Positions 24,171 to 37,207 of a stretch of 64,000 nucleotides of DNA are shown here, piece by piece. A program made the translations under genes and the position numbers. This DNA is from Sisyra terminalis. Its lineage: Eukaryota; Arthropoda; Insecta; Neuroptera; Sisyridae. The stretch is from NCBI GenBank assembly GCA_958496175.1, contig OY292275.1, forward strand, positions 43,725,701-43,789,700, in the 5' to 3' direction. Under the pieces are notes generated by a model. It was not told where the DNA came from. It ran no database searches and saw nothing but the letters and a program-made list of their open reading frames with translations. Position 1 is the stretch's first letter. Each line of letters starts with the position of its first letter.

Positions 24171-25080
24171 ATTTACATCTATATCACCTTGTGCAATTCG
24201 GAACAATCAGACAATATCGTTAACTCGTTTTACATACATAAACTTATACGAGTAAAACTATAGAACTAATTTATAATACCCTTATTACTTATACTTATGA
24301 CTAGTGAGGCGTTTGATTGATCTTTTCATTCGGCCAAAAATAAAGAACCTACAATTATAAATAGCCCTTACAATTGCCTCGTATAAGAAAATTTGTCACA
24401 GATAACATCCATTGCGTAGTCCCTCCGTAAATACGTACTTTAAAATGTAATTTATTTGAAATCATTCAAAATTTGATTATTTAAAAAATTGTATTTTTTT
24501 TTAAATTCCATCTTAAAAAAACACTGAGCACCTTATAGATTAAAAATAAGTATCTGAAACAACGATATTATTTTTTTAGTTCTAACCTCAATTTTCATAA
24601 ACGATGCTATTACTTATTTTCATTTACCGCCATTTTAATTCTTGTTTTGACATAATCCGTGTTATTATTTTGATAGAATGTTCAAATTTAATTTGATAAG
24701 TTAGAAACAGTTTATTGACATAAGTCCATATTATGAATTAACTCTAAAAGTAATTAAGTCTAATAACTAAAATATTTTACCGTACTAATACAAATTGTAT
24801 AATCTTTCAATACTTGTTGTAAAGCGTACAACCCTAATCCTTTTAGCTATTTGCATTTTTATTACTTTATGGCCTGTCATAAAACAACATAGTTAATAAA
24901 TTAAGCCTTAAAACTAAAATACGTATACATAGAAATTTTGTATTCATGACTCCTTTATTTTTTTAATCTTATTAAAGTAGATAATATGATAACAATACTG
25001 TTAATCATAAATTTTGAACATAATTTCAGTTTTTGAAATGTTATGTCTTTAGTATAATCAACTCTTTAATGAGAATATTT
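24170..25080. other. Intergenic, nothing recognised
   Basis: AT-rich sequence between the LINE remnant and the 3' end of H2A. I see no exon, RNA gene or clear repeat. Confidence 0.5.
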
Positions 25081-25082
25081 GC

Positions 25083-25099
25083 GGTCCCCATAGGGGACC
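25083..25099 (-). terminator. Histone 3' stem-loop of H2A
   Basis: On the minus strand GGTCCCCTATGGGGACC, a 17-nt hairpin 30 bases after the stop. A purine-rich downstream element (ATTAAAGAG) follows 20-odd bases later. The usual metazoan element is 16 nt with a six-pair stem and a four-base loop; this one is a base longer. Confidence 0.8.
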
Positions 25100-25128
25100 T
25101 TAAAATAAAATGTCATAAAGATATCAAA

Positions 25129-25598
<470 letters not shown>

Positions 25599-25629
25599 GC
25601 TTGAATGAACAAAATATCAACCAATGAGC

Positions 25630-26880
25630 GAACTCTGAATTATGTGGTTGCCATTGAATGGCGCATGACCGTAAAAAACTATTGTGAATAGCGTTTTTAA
25701 TAGTGAATGGAAAAGAAAATTAAAAGAATAATAAACTTTTATTTAATTTCAGAATTAAAAGAGATAAAAACTCTTTAAATTCGTATCAAATCAATTAAAC
25801 TTATTATTTAGTTTTATATTTCATCGTTATCATACTTGGTTTAGTAATCATAGGTAGTTAAACCCTTAGGTAGTTGTATCCTTGTACTCTACTCTGCATG
25901 GCTATTTTCTTTGATTCAAAAATCTAGGAGCCTTTCGTTTAAAATATTTTGCTTTACGTCCTAGGATTAATGCGCCCCGACCTTTTGCCTAGTTTCCCAA
26001 ACGGCTTGATAAATTTCTGTTGACAATTGACTGGCTATGTATGGATATTTTCCAGGTTGTTCCTAAACCCCGAGCGGAAAATAGTTAAATCAGTACCCCC
26101 ACTCGAACCTTTCTTATAGTGTGAAAGTATTTTCTCAAATGACTCGAGTCATGTTAGCAGAGCTAGGTATATGCATCCTAATTTTCTTCCTTCCTACGTT
26201 TATAAATGTTTTGTTACGGTTCTTCGAATATATTTTTATGATAATCTTCTTTCCTAATGGTTGTTCGGGGAATTTCTTTAATATTCACTTAGTTTTGCGA
26301 TTTAATGCCGTGTATTTTGATAGACGTATAGCTAGTTCTAATACTAGGAATGAAAAATTTGAATCTGCTTTTGCTAATCGGTCTTCTTTTTTATTTCTTT
26401 TGTTGATAGCATGTCTTAGATTTCAAGAAATTATTATCACCATTATCTTTTTGGAGATCGTCAGCTAACATAAGAGTTCTTGTAGATATGGTCATTTTCA
26501 GACCGGTTCTGATTCAATAATATGACGAATGATTTTGAATATATGAAGTTTGACTATATACTTGTATCTAAAATTATTGTTTAATTGAATTATTATGGCA
26601 TATGTCTAAGAATGAAGGGCAACATTTTTTCTTATTATTATTTGAGCATCGGTTGAAGACAGTAGAAGAAAATAAACTACACCTATGAGGATCATATGGA
26701 ATATATTTCTTAATTTTAAAACAAAACTCAAAGAAAAGGTATTGAAACTTTTAGTTACTTTCAAATATTTTATAATTTTATTTGGATAAAAATACATATT
26801 TTGAAAGATGTTATACCCTAGATTTTAAAAAAATTAATAAAATATAACCATAAGCAACATTTCAGTACTAAAATTCCTTG
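25630..26880. other. Spacer between divergent H2A and H4
   Basis: About 1.25 kb without a supportable gene beyond the proximal promoters. A GC-richer patch at 25970-26110 (CCCCGACC and CCCCGAGCGG words) looks like an old mobile-element fragment, but no ends were found. No H2B, H3 or H1 gene is present. Confidence 0.5.
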
Positions 26881-26925
26881 TATTTTCAATTGGTCGAAAG
26901 ATTCATGTTATGGGCGGAGTCATAA

Positions 26926-27321
<396 letters not shown>

Positions 27322-27362
27322 GCATAAGCAGCTGATATTTTTATCTTCGAGTTTTTATTTCA

Positions 27363-27379
27363 GACCCCGCTTAGGGGTC
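27363..27379 (+). terminator. Histone 3' stem-loop of H4
   Basis: GACCCCGCTTAGGGGTC, a six-pair stem with a five-base loop, 41 bases after the H4 stop. The purine-rich AACAAAGAGTAA 11 bases later fits the histone downstream element. Like the H2A hairpin it is 17 nt long. Confidence 0.8.
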
Positions 27380-27419
27380 GCATATATTTTAACAAAGAGT
27401 AATTATTAAGACATATGTA

Positions 27420-30400
27420 ACATTAAGGTTCATGATAATTTCAAATATCAAAGTTTTCCATTGTAAACAATAAAACAAATTGAAAAATCTTTTAACAAGT
27501 TCGAAAAAAATAGTGTAATTAAAACTATTATGTGGATACCAATAATTTTATCAATACTTAAGAACATTTTGTAATTGGTTGCCAAGCCATTTAATTCTAG
27601 AAAATACTTAACTAATTAAAATTCTAACCTATTAATAATGCTAATGTTATTCCAATGTATAAAGAACTATAATAATAATATTTTAAAAAACCATCTATGA
27701 CATGCATATAAATGAGTAAAAATTATAATTAAGCAATGTAAACAGGTGGAAAAAGCTTCCAGTAAAAACCGAATTTCCCTAGTTTCTTTTTCTCAGGGCC
27801 TCGGCACTCTTATGGGAGACCCAAAAATCACCAAACAGCAGATGAGAGGTAGCCTTATGTAAATGTCCATATGTTAAAAGAGATAGATTTCCACAACAGG
27901 TCTTTCATTTTTTCCTATAATACGATTGGCGCACCTGGGGTCATGGACGAAGAACGGTTTTTTATTAGTTCTAAGGGTTCTAAACGTTCCTTACTGTTCG
28001 CGACACAATCACCGCAGGACGTACAACGACTGCGTTTATGTTCTCCTTTTAATTGATAGATGGTGTTAACAAGCACAGACAAGACAGACAATGTAATTTT
28101 GGGGTGTTTCAAGGCCAACTATTCATTCCTTTGTAAGTGGTGAAGTGGGGATAGCTTAGTGAGGAGAATTGTTCCCTGTTGTCGTTGTTGACATTGCAAA
28201 TGAATTTAAAACTAGCAGACTCGAATATTAAGATTTTTAAAAATATTTCACTTCTTCAACGATGAAAAATTTATATTTTTGTAATTGGAAAAATACTTGT
28301 GGACCTTTTTTAATTTTCCTAACGATTATTATTCTAACTTGTTACAAAAAAAAAATTTCCGCGTCATTAAATTTTAAATTTATTTCATATAATTCATTTA
28401 TAGGATATCGGTTATTTTAAAAATACAATATTTCCATGTCAGATGTTAGCCGACAACTGGCGATTGGAAATTTAAACGATCTTTAACATTAAAAAAATAT
28501 ATTTTTTTTAGAATTTCAAAAATTACTCTTACGTATTTCTTCATTTTCTTACACTATTTTTTTAGTATAATAATGATAATTACCCTAGACACAAATTTAA
28601 AAAGTCTTTTCCACCTAAAAGTCATAACAGTATTTTTCATTAGAAAATAACAAACAGCCGCAATTCGATTATAACTTTATTAAGCTATAAATACCTGTAG
28701 ATTCGTTTTTTATGAATTATAATTTTTATAAATAGGTTCATACAAGTACATTGCAAAGATTTAAGCTTTGTATCTATTGATTTATTTCTCAAGCAAAAAA
28801 TTTATCTCTCTTGAGTGGTTCATTTTTAATAACAATTAACATTTTATTCGAAGGACCATATTTTATTATCGTGACAAAATATAACGTTTGCGTTATTGAC
28901 AATGGGGGTCCATTTATACATGTGGGTGCATTAGGTTTTTGTTTATAGCGAAATTTTGTACTATAACCAAAGGGTTACGATCGCCGCAATTATGATTAAT
29001 AATTTCTTATTTATTTTATTTTATTTTATAACTTCGTTACTATTTGTTCTCCATTATACAATTCATAGCCACTATTCCAAATTAAATTTTCAATTTCATG
29101 GCCACCTTCAATTTGAACCAAGTTTCTTTAACATCGATAATATTTTATATGTGACTCATTGTTCTATAGCATTGCTTATGAACGTTTTTTGCTCCAAAAA
29201 TAAATCTTTTTCTTCAACGCTTTTACGATACTTATTAAAACATCGACTTTACTCACATACTCTTTCTTAAAATTCATTTCTAATTGTTTTTTTTTTATTT
29301 TCATTTCAGTATCGCACCTATGTCTGCAGAATGACGTAACTCAAAAAAAAATATTTTCAGCCAAAAATGATTTTTGATCACAAATTTTTCATATCTACTT
29401 TCACTACGAAATATTTTTTTTGGAAAACAATAGTATTTCACTATTAAGGATATATACAAGTGTGCATTAAGAGAAGTAATGAAGGCAGAAGTTTATTTTG
29501 GCTTCAGGAGTAATGAGTAAGGAGGTAGGTAGCCTATTATAGGCTGAAAAAAGCTTCGGGGTCGAAGTGGAAGTGAAGATGTGACGCCGCACAAGGATAG
29601 ATTTAAGTGGGGTACGGGGGCATGTGTCCCCCAGGGTATATTTGTGTATTGGGGAGATTCCGTCACAGTACTTAGAAGCAAATTAAATCATTAAAGTTGT
29701 GAAAATATATGAATAAAATAACAGAAAGAACATTAGTGAAACTCTTAGTCTATTTCTGGCCGGAATTGCGAATTTTTTTTCGTTACATCCCTTTGTAAAC
29801 ATATATGATTAGAACCCTACATGAAAGATGATATCGTTCCCCCCCCCCCTCCCAGAAAAAATAAATCCCGAATCTGCCCTTGACGCCACAAGTACCAATG
29901 TTTGAAAAGTGCAGCCATGTTTTGCTTTTTATTTGTTTAAAATGATCGTAAAAAAAAAGAACAAAAATTATTTGTAGAAAATTACTAAAAGCCTTTAGCC
30001 TTTAGATAGCAAAGTTTGGTCATTTGGAACGTAGGAAAGTAAAACATAGTCGGAAAATGTTATGAATGTTTGTAAGTTAATTTGTATGTTAAACATTTTT
30101 CCGAATATAGACAAGTTGTCCGAAGAGAAAAGTAATAATTATTTGGAACATTACTAAACTTCTGCACTTAAAAATATAAAATAAGAAGAAAACGTTTATG
30201 TACTCCACACGAGAAGGAAGTGAAACCTTCAAAAATGTGAACTTGAAAATAATTAGAGGAATGTAAAATTTAAAGAGTAGGATAGTTGTAGGGTTGAGTT
30301 ATGATTACATAGGTACAAAGTATGAAAAAAAAATATAAAATAAACACATATATGAAATATATTTTTCCAGGCATGGAGTTTGTATTTTCCATAAATGATA

Positions 30401-30560
30401 CGAAAGGTTTATGCCGACTGAAGTAAGGAAAAAATACTTAACTTTCGTTTTGAAGAATATATATTTTGGGAATATAAAACGTAAATTAGATACTAGTTTT
30501 GATATTTTTGTTGATACCGTACGACTGTTGTAGATTGTTAAAATACATATGGTGCCCAGA
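27420..30560. other. Intergenic, mostly featureless
   Basis: No convincing exon. A GC-richer patch at about 29490-29660 contains the palindrome GGGGGCATGTGTCCCCC and may be a mobile-element fragment. A C tract (CCCCCCCCCCC) sits at about 29840-29850. The open frames here lack conserved motifs. Confidence 0.5.
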
Positions 30561-30569
30561 AATAAAACC

Positions 30570-30715
30570 AGACTTACTGGGGGCCAAGTAGTGTAAGTGA
30601 GCTTTCCCAAACTGGGTTCGAATCTCGTATCGAACAAATTGTTGATATTTCTCGATTTACAGTTTCCTATTAACAGTACAGTCACTTAAGACCTTTGTAG
30701 TTCAAAAGCGAGAGA
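30570..30715 (+). mobile_element. tRNA-derived SINE, copy 4
   Basis: GGGCCAAGTAGTGTAAGTGA (A-box-like), a B box GGTTCGAATCTCG at 30615-30627, the body ATTTCTCGATTTAC, and the tail GACCTTTGTAGTTCAAAAGC. It is closest to copies 1 and 2 in the B-box region and more diverged in the head. Confidence 0.65.
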
Positions 30716-31026
30716 TTTAATTAAGTAAGTCCTCTCCGATTTCTTTGTACGGAATCACCATCATATTTATTTTAAAGAATATACATATAAACTTTATTAA
30801 AAATTTGGATACTTCTTTCAAACATTACAATATTTAATTATTATTACAATATTTGGACAGATATTTGAACCAAAAAAAAATTTCTAGTTCCAATTAAATT
30901 TTATTAAAAATTAAAAGTATACTTGGTTAGAAAGTAGGTATAATTTATTAAATAAGAAGGAAGAAACAGTCGATTTTAGATTATTGTCTTAAAAAATCCA
31001 CTAGGAATGCAGACAAGCGTCATTCA

Positions 31027-31345
31027 TGGCTGAAGTGAAAGATTTAATTGATGCTCTAATTTCTCAAACAAAATGGAGGTAAAAAAAACTTCATGATATA
31101 TCGTAAGAATTAGAGTATTTAGAAGAAGAATTTTGTGGTTTACAACTGAAAAATTCAAGAGACATACATTCGGTTGAATTTTCTTCAAAAATATGAAGTT
31201 TTAAACATCATACAACGATATAAATCCAGAACCTGTGAACAGCTTCTTACTTGGATATTTCAAAAATCATACACAATTATGGATTGATAGAAACCAAAGC
31301 AAACTTGGAAGTCGCTTAAGTGAGAGAGGTAAAGTAAAAGTTTTT
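31027..31345 (+). pseudogene. Decayed coding remnant of unknown origin
   Basis: Starting at ATG 31027 the frames give MAEVKDLIDALISQTKW, then KKLHDIS, stop, ELEYLEEEFCGLQLKNSRDI and HSVEFSSKI, stop, and finally NPEPVNSFLLGYFKNHTQLW followed by LGSRLSERG. The pieces are collinear and rich in coding-like composition, but two stops and at least two frame changes separate them. I do not recognise the family; the EL-rich part looks like a coiled coil. A dead gene or retrotransposon gag fragment are both possible. Confidence 0.35.
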
Positions 31346-33124
31346 AAATAAATTTAAATTAATTTTAAAATTTGCCGTGTTTATGTAAATTATCACCTCA
31401 TAATCTGAAATTAAAAGTGGGATGAGTACTTAAACAGAGTAGAAGTAGAAGATATAAAAAAACAATGTCTTTAGGAAAACACCCGAATTGTGATGGAAAA
31501 ATAAAGGAAGGACGTTATTGAAGCTTTCACTATGAAACGAAAAAACAAAGGTGAAGATGTTTTGATTACACAAATCCCAATAACCTCGAACGACATGCCG
31601 CGCGACTTAAAAGAAATGAATTAAAAATGTGGTACACATTTGCAATGTCGAAAAATAAATTACAAAAAGCAGTTATAGAATGGTTGTGGTGACAATTTTG
31701 AAAAATAATATTTTTCACATTACTTATTATGTATCGATTGTAAACACAAGTACACACGCAAAGAAAATATTTCGTAAAATAAAAAAATAAATCGCACTTA
31801 ATAAAATAAATCGCAGGCACTGATGCGATGTGGAACGTAACAAATGCAGAATGAAATATAAAAATTACGTTAATTGTGAAACTCTTCTGAATTAAGAATT
31901 AAATAATGATATACATAATGATAACACATAAATGAAATAATTAAGAAGGTCATATTGAAACGGTAGCTACGCGTTATAATACAGAAAAGCAGAGCCTAAA
32001 ATGATTAGAAAAAATGTATCGAAATAAAATGTGAGAAAAATATGTAGGTAAATACCAAAGGATACCGTAATCTAGTGAAAGTATGAAATAAACATTACGT
32101 GCGATTCTCCAGCCTACCGAATATACATAGAAAATATAAAGTATAAATGTAAATATAGAAAATATATAAAAAAATCGGTCGAGCCCTGTCGTGACATGAA
32201 ATTTGACGTAAAAGAAGATGAGACAATTTCTGGACAAATATTCTATTAATTTCTAAGATAAATTGTTATATTAAATAAATGAGACACAGGGGAACGTGTT
32301 TCGTACATTGCAATACATTCATTACTATTTAGAAGTAGTATGTATAGTTTGATATGATTGGTTTTTAAAATTTTTATTTGATGCATATGTATGTACGGTT
32401 TATCTATACACAAAGATTATTGAGTCAATCAATGAAAATACGGAGGTCACTATTGCTAACGTACAACAAACATGATGTGCAAAAGCCGCCGATTTAAACA
32501 ATTGGATTTTGTAAATATCAAGACAGATTAATAAAGATAATAAATGAAACTAATATATTAAGAAGGAAGTAAATGAAATAAACTAAACAAAAAAGTTTAC
32601 CTTACTTAAATAAAGTTACAATTAGTAAAAAAAAATTTAGAGATGTATCATAATTTCAATGATAATCAATGCGTTTATGTCAATGTGAAATAAAATTAAT
32701 ATTTATTGAATATAGAGTTTAGCATGCTTTACAATGTCAAATATTAGTATTAGGTAATGGAAAATAATAAAGTATTAATGAAGTAGTGTAACAATGAAGT
32801 AGAATATGAAGTAATATATGAAATGCAGTAATTGAAGAACGTGATCTGCATAAAATAAATATTTCTCCACAAACACAAAGAGGAATGCAAACTCAATGAA
32901 ATAAGTATCAACATATTGAAGCACCATAGCAGTTGATAAGAAAAACGTAGCATGAAAGGATAGTTAAAGTATGCAGTAACAGTAACAATTGAATTTTGCA
33001 AAAAACTTGTTCTTCTTTATAATTACCTTAGACAAGAAGTCTTCGAAAATTTAACGTATATGGAAATTCTTCATTGTAAAATAAATGCAAAGCAGCATAT
33101 AGCTGCCTAGAAAGAATAAGACGG

Positions 33125-34217
33125 TATAGGGACATTTTACGTGAAGCGGACAGCGAAAAAAAGTGACGTTCTGAAATTTGTTAATATTCGAGATAATTAT
33201 ATTTCTAGTAAGAATGAATGTGTATGCAAAAAAAATTTTTCGAGTGATGATTCTTTGTCAAGTTAAACGCTTCTAAAGAATTGTCGTTTTTGAAATATGT
33301 ATTTTTTGAAAAAATAAATTTCCAATTAATTTTTTTTAAGATATTAAATATGACGGTTTAAATAGAAAATTAAGTGTTCTTTCTAAGTAAAAAATAAAAC
33401 TGGACATTTTAATTTTTTTTAATATACAAAACTGGAAGTAAACTTTTCAAATTAGAATTATAGTAACTTCGACCATTTTGTTTTTTAATTTTTTTATTTC
33501 AAAATATAGCCTAAGTAAAGTACATTTATAATACACCAGAAGTTTCATAATGGAATCTGCAATAGTATAGAATATAAATGAATTAAAGTACATACGTGTC
33601 GTACAATGTCTTCCTTAGGTCAACGTATGCAAAGTTAGCACCCCATCGAAGGATTTGCGAACTGGTAATGATCTTAATCGTTAGATCTTTGGTAGGTCAG
33701 TTGAGGTTCGATATTTTTTCGTTAGGTCTCGTATTGTTTTTTAATAAATAATTGTTGAAATGTAGGAAAAAAAATTTGCATGTTAGCACCTCATTTGAAG
33801 GAAATAAATTTATTTTGATGTTTTTGCATTCTTTATCGTTAGGTCAGTATTTGTCCATCAATTTTATTTTCATATTATCACATTCTAATTTGAAAAGATT
33901 ACTTTCGGTTTTGTATATAAAAAAAAATTGAAATATCTAGTTTTATTTTGTATTTAGAAAGAACAGTAAATGTTCTATTTAAATCGCCTAAATCGCTATA
34001 TTTATATTTTAAAAAAAAAATATTGGAAAACAAAAAATTTAAATGTAATAATAAAAATAACGAAAATTCTTAAGAAGCTTATAACTTGACAAATAATCAG
34101 CATTCGAAAAAAATATTTGACACACACATTCATACTTACGTATAATTATGCCGAATATGAACAAATGTGAGAACGTAACTTTTTTTCGCTGTCCGCTTCA
34201 CGTGAAATGCCCCTATA
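33125..34217. mobile_element. Large foldback DNA element, arms ~340 bp
   Basis: Both ends read TATAGGG(A/G)CATTT(T/C)ACG and continue GTGAAGCGGACAGCGAAAAA on inverted strands. Homology between the arms can be followed inward for over 300 bp, through words such as TTTGTCAAGTTA and TGTTCTTTCTAA, with small indels. The centre is about 400 bp, T-rich and non-coding, with two copies of a GTTAGCACC block. The flanks fit a TA duplication. No transposase is present. Confidence 0.75.
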
Positions 34218-34618
34218 TTCATAAACCTATGTAAGTGTCAAGGTGGGAGTTGGAATATTATATTTCTCAAGGAGTTAAGGGGAAGAAATGTATGGTTCAC
34301 CAACTTTTAGTTTTTCTGCCGCGGCAATACTGGTAAAGTGGAAGAGAGAGCGATGAAATGGGCGTTATTAGTGATAGTTTTGGGGATAAAAAACTCACAC
34401 TCCACAAAATTGCACCAATAACGTTGCTCGTTTAGAAATGACGCGCAATTCAACTTCAATCCAACGTTGAGAGAAGTGGAGATGTTTAGTATCGTACAAG
34501 TCGTGATCAAGAGTGGTGTGTTTCAAAGTGTAAAGTGTATCAAGTGTTAACAATGAGAGACGCTAAGAGTTTTGAAGAAAATACGATGAAAGTAAGTTTA
34601 TTTAGTGGAAACAACAGT

Positions 34619-34711
34619 TTTTATTTTCTTCCTTTATATTTATTTTCTTGTTATCAAGAGGAAATATCGCTCTTGGTAATAAGAAAATAAATATAAAGGA
34701 AGAAAATAAAA
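34619..34711 (+). ncRNA. Long perfect RNA hairpin, 42-bp arms
   Basis: Arms 34619-34660 and 34670-34711 pair over all 42 positions with a 9-nt loop (GAAATATCG). Forty pairs are Watson-Crick. The two exceptions are G-U wobbles if transcribed from the + strand, but A-C mismatches on the minus strand. It lies in a GC-richer island just after a good splice donor at 34592. It may be a microRNA-like precursor, an siRNA source or a young foldback insertion; the sequence alone does not decide. Confidence 0.5.
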
Positions 34712-36591
34712 TAAAACCACCTCTCTCCCCGAAGGGAAGCAGGGTGCGCTATGGATGGTGCGCACGTTTTCTGTCTCTTATCTGCTGTAATCTCGTTTTG
34801 AAGTGGAAGAGAAAAAGATATACTGGGCGTTCTTAATAGTGTTTCATGACGACGATCGTCATAAAATTGGAAAATGGGTAGTAGAGTCGCGCAATCTAGC
34901 GGTAAAAAATTAAAACAAATTGTAGATGATGAAATATTGTGCAATATAAACAATTACTTAATTGTGGAAAAAGAAAACATAATTTTCAAAATTTTATGAA
35001 TTATTGCCAATTCCACATCAATTTGAGAAATCATGAAATTTTGTTTTCTAAATTTATAATAATAGTAACAAATATTTAGTGATATAAAATGTATAAATAA
35101 ATTAAAAAAAACATATAATAAAAACGTTTTACATAAATAGCAATTAGAAGTATTGAATAATTGCATGAAATTGTTTAACATGTAAAATAAAAATGGACTA
35201 AATAAGAAGAATATATAAAATTGAAAGGAAAAAGTAGGATTAGAAACAGTATTATTTGTAATCAAATAGTAGTATAAAGGTAGAAAGTAGTGGAGTTATT
35301 GTACCCTTATAAATTTGGCGTTGTTAAAATGAATATAGAGAAAGCTGGTTTGTAATCAATCATTAATGCACGAAAATTTTTACCAAGTAATGTGAAACTT
35401 ATATGTAGTTTTTATTATAATAATAATATTAAGTAAAGATCAAACGAAAGAGTTACTCCAACTGGTTTTGGTAGATATTGCACAAATATTTAGAGTACGT
35501 AATGAAGTCAGGAATACCGGTTTTCCATCGTAATTTATTAACTATAGTGAACTATAATAGTTTGCAGTATCTAATAATAGAAGTTGAAGTAACATAATTG
35601 TCGTACGTAAAATCAAACCAACTAAAATCAATATTTTACAGCAAATGCAGAAGCAACGTGGGAGAAATATTGAGAATGGCAAATGATTTCATAATGTTCT
35701 ACGGTAAAGAAACAATCACGAATGGAAACGAAAAAATGGAATGGAATGCGATTGAGATTTGAAAGATGGAGAGCCCTGCCTGAGTAACGCTGGATGCGGT
35801 GAATATACAAAACAAATGTAAATACTTAATTTAAAAATAATGATTAGATACTTTATTTAATTGCAACTCATGTATATGAAATAGAAAAGATTTTCAATTG
35901 TACCAAACAGGTAGCAAACATTATATTTTGAAAAAATGGTAAATGAAGATATTTGTCGAAAGTGAAGAATAGCTATTATTGGTAAAAATGATTGTAAAGT
36001 TTTTCATTTTTTTTTTGAACATCAGTTATCTGTATGGTAACTGTAGATCACAGAAAGAAATTATTACAATTTTTGTTGTCAATGAAGTCTATATTTGTGG
36101 TAGAACGGAAAAGAACAAAACTGAAAATTACGAATAGCGTTTTCCCATATTTTATTTATTACAATGAAATAGTAATAGCTGAAAATACGAAAGTAGGAGT
36201 ATGATTTAAATACGTTCAATAAAATTAAATTTTATTAAATATTTTACAATAGATGCAGTGGAGGCATTGGCGACGTGGCAAGAAGTTCGTGTGCAGCAGA
36301 AGCGATTCATAATGAACACGGAAAACAATCGCCCGGAAAGGGAAAACCACATCATTCAACAAAAGGCGTTTGGGATTAGGCAGGTGTACGGTATTCATTG
36401 AGTATTATTTGCTCTGATAAAATTGAGAACCAAAATAAATTTCATTGCAAGTCATGAACGTAAAGTATAAATGAATTTAGATTAAATAAAACAATAATTG
36501 TTAAGTAGTTTGTAAGTAAGGCATACGAAATAGAGACGGAGAAAGTCGTTGAAAGGTTTCTAAATGCTTTTTGTAAATTTGAATTGAAGTA

Positions 36592-37207
36592 CAATCCCCG
36601 GCCATATTAATAGACGCACCATAGATTTTGAGGAAAATATGAAGTAATAGCTATTTTATTTTGTGTAACAATTTTTTATTCGATTTAACGTTCTTATAAA
36701 GATATAATTTTTTACACTTATTACCAAATAATGTGGCAAAAAAAATTATATTTACAGAAAAATAACTTTTACGATAATTTAAAATATCTTCTTAATTATG
36801 GCAAACTTAATTGTTTAATATTTAATTAAAAGCTCTTTTACTGCTATTAAAGCTTCAATCATTCGCAGCGTACTGTATATGTAGGAATAATGTCCACTGC
36901 ATTTGTGAATGTTGATTATATTTATGAATATTTTTCAAAGGGTTATTTTTCTGATGTTATCACTTATTTAACCACGTTTCTCGCCATCAAAGCCCACATA
37001 TTTTGAACGGGCTTAAAATAAGGGCTTTTACCTAACAATAGGGTAATGGGGGTAATAAAGAAGACTATACTGTTACGTAGAAGAAATATTTCCTAAAAAC
37101 CTACTACTTTCAGTAATGCAAGAAGGAAATATTATAAAATTAAATTTAGTAGAAGATATAAAATTGGAAAAATACTTAAGTACGTCTAATAATTTCATCA
37201 GGGACTG
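36592..37207. mobile_element. Non-autonomous Tc1-like element
   Basis: Left end CAATCCCCGGCCATATTAAT then AGACGCACC; right end, inverted, CAGTCCCTGATGAAATTATT then AGACGTACTT. TA flanks both ends (36590-36591 and 37208-37209). About 616 bp, T-rich within a purine-rich host domain, without a readable transposase. The CAGTCCC(C)GGCC terminus is typical of Tc1-like elements. Confidence 0.6.

Noticed and set aside
26121..26468. 115-codon plus-strand frame between the histones
   Set aside because: Strongly hydrophobic low-complexity translation without recognisable segments or flanking signals; likely chance in AT-rich DNA.
27871..28118. Overlapping ~60-codon frames on both strands
   Set aside because: No family resemblance, no splice support, and mutual overlap; treated as chance.
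34648..34953. Open frames on both strands over the 34.6-kb hairpin
   Set aside because: They arise from the palindrome and the adjacent GC-richer island; no conserved protein pattern.
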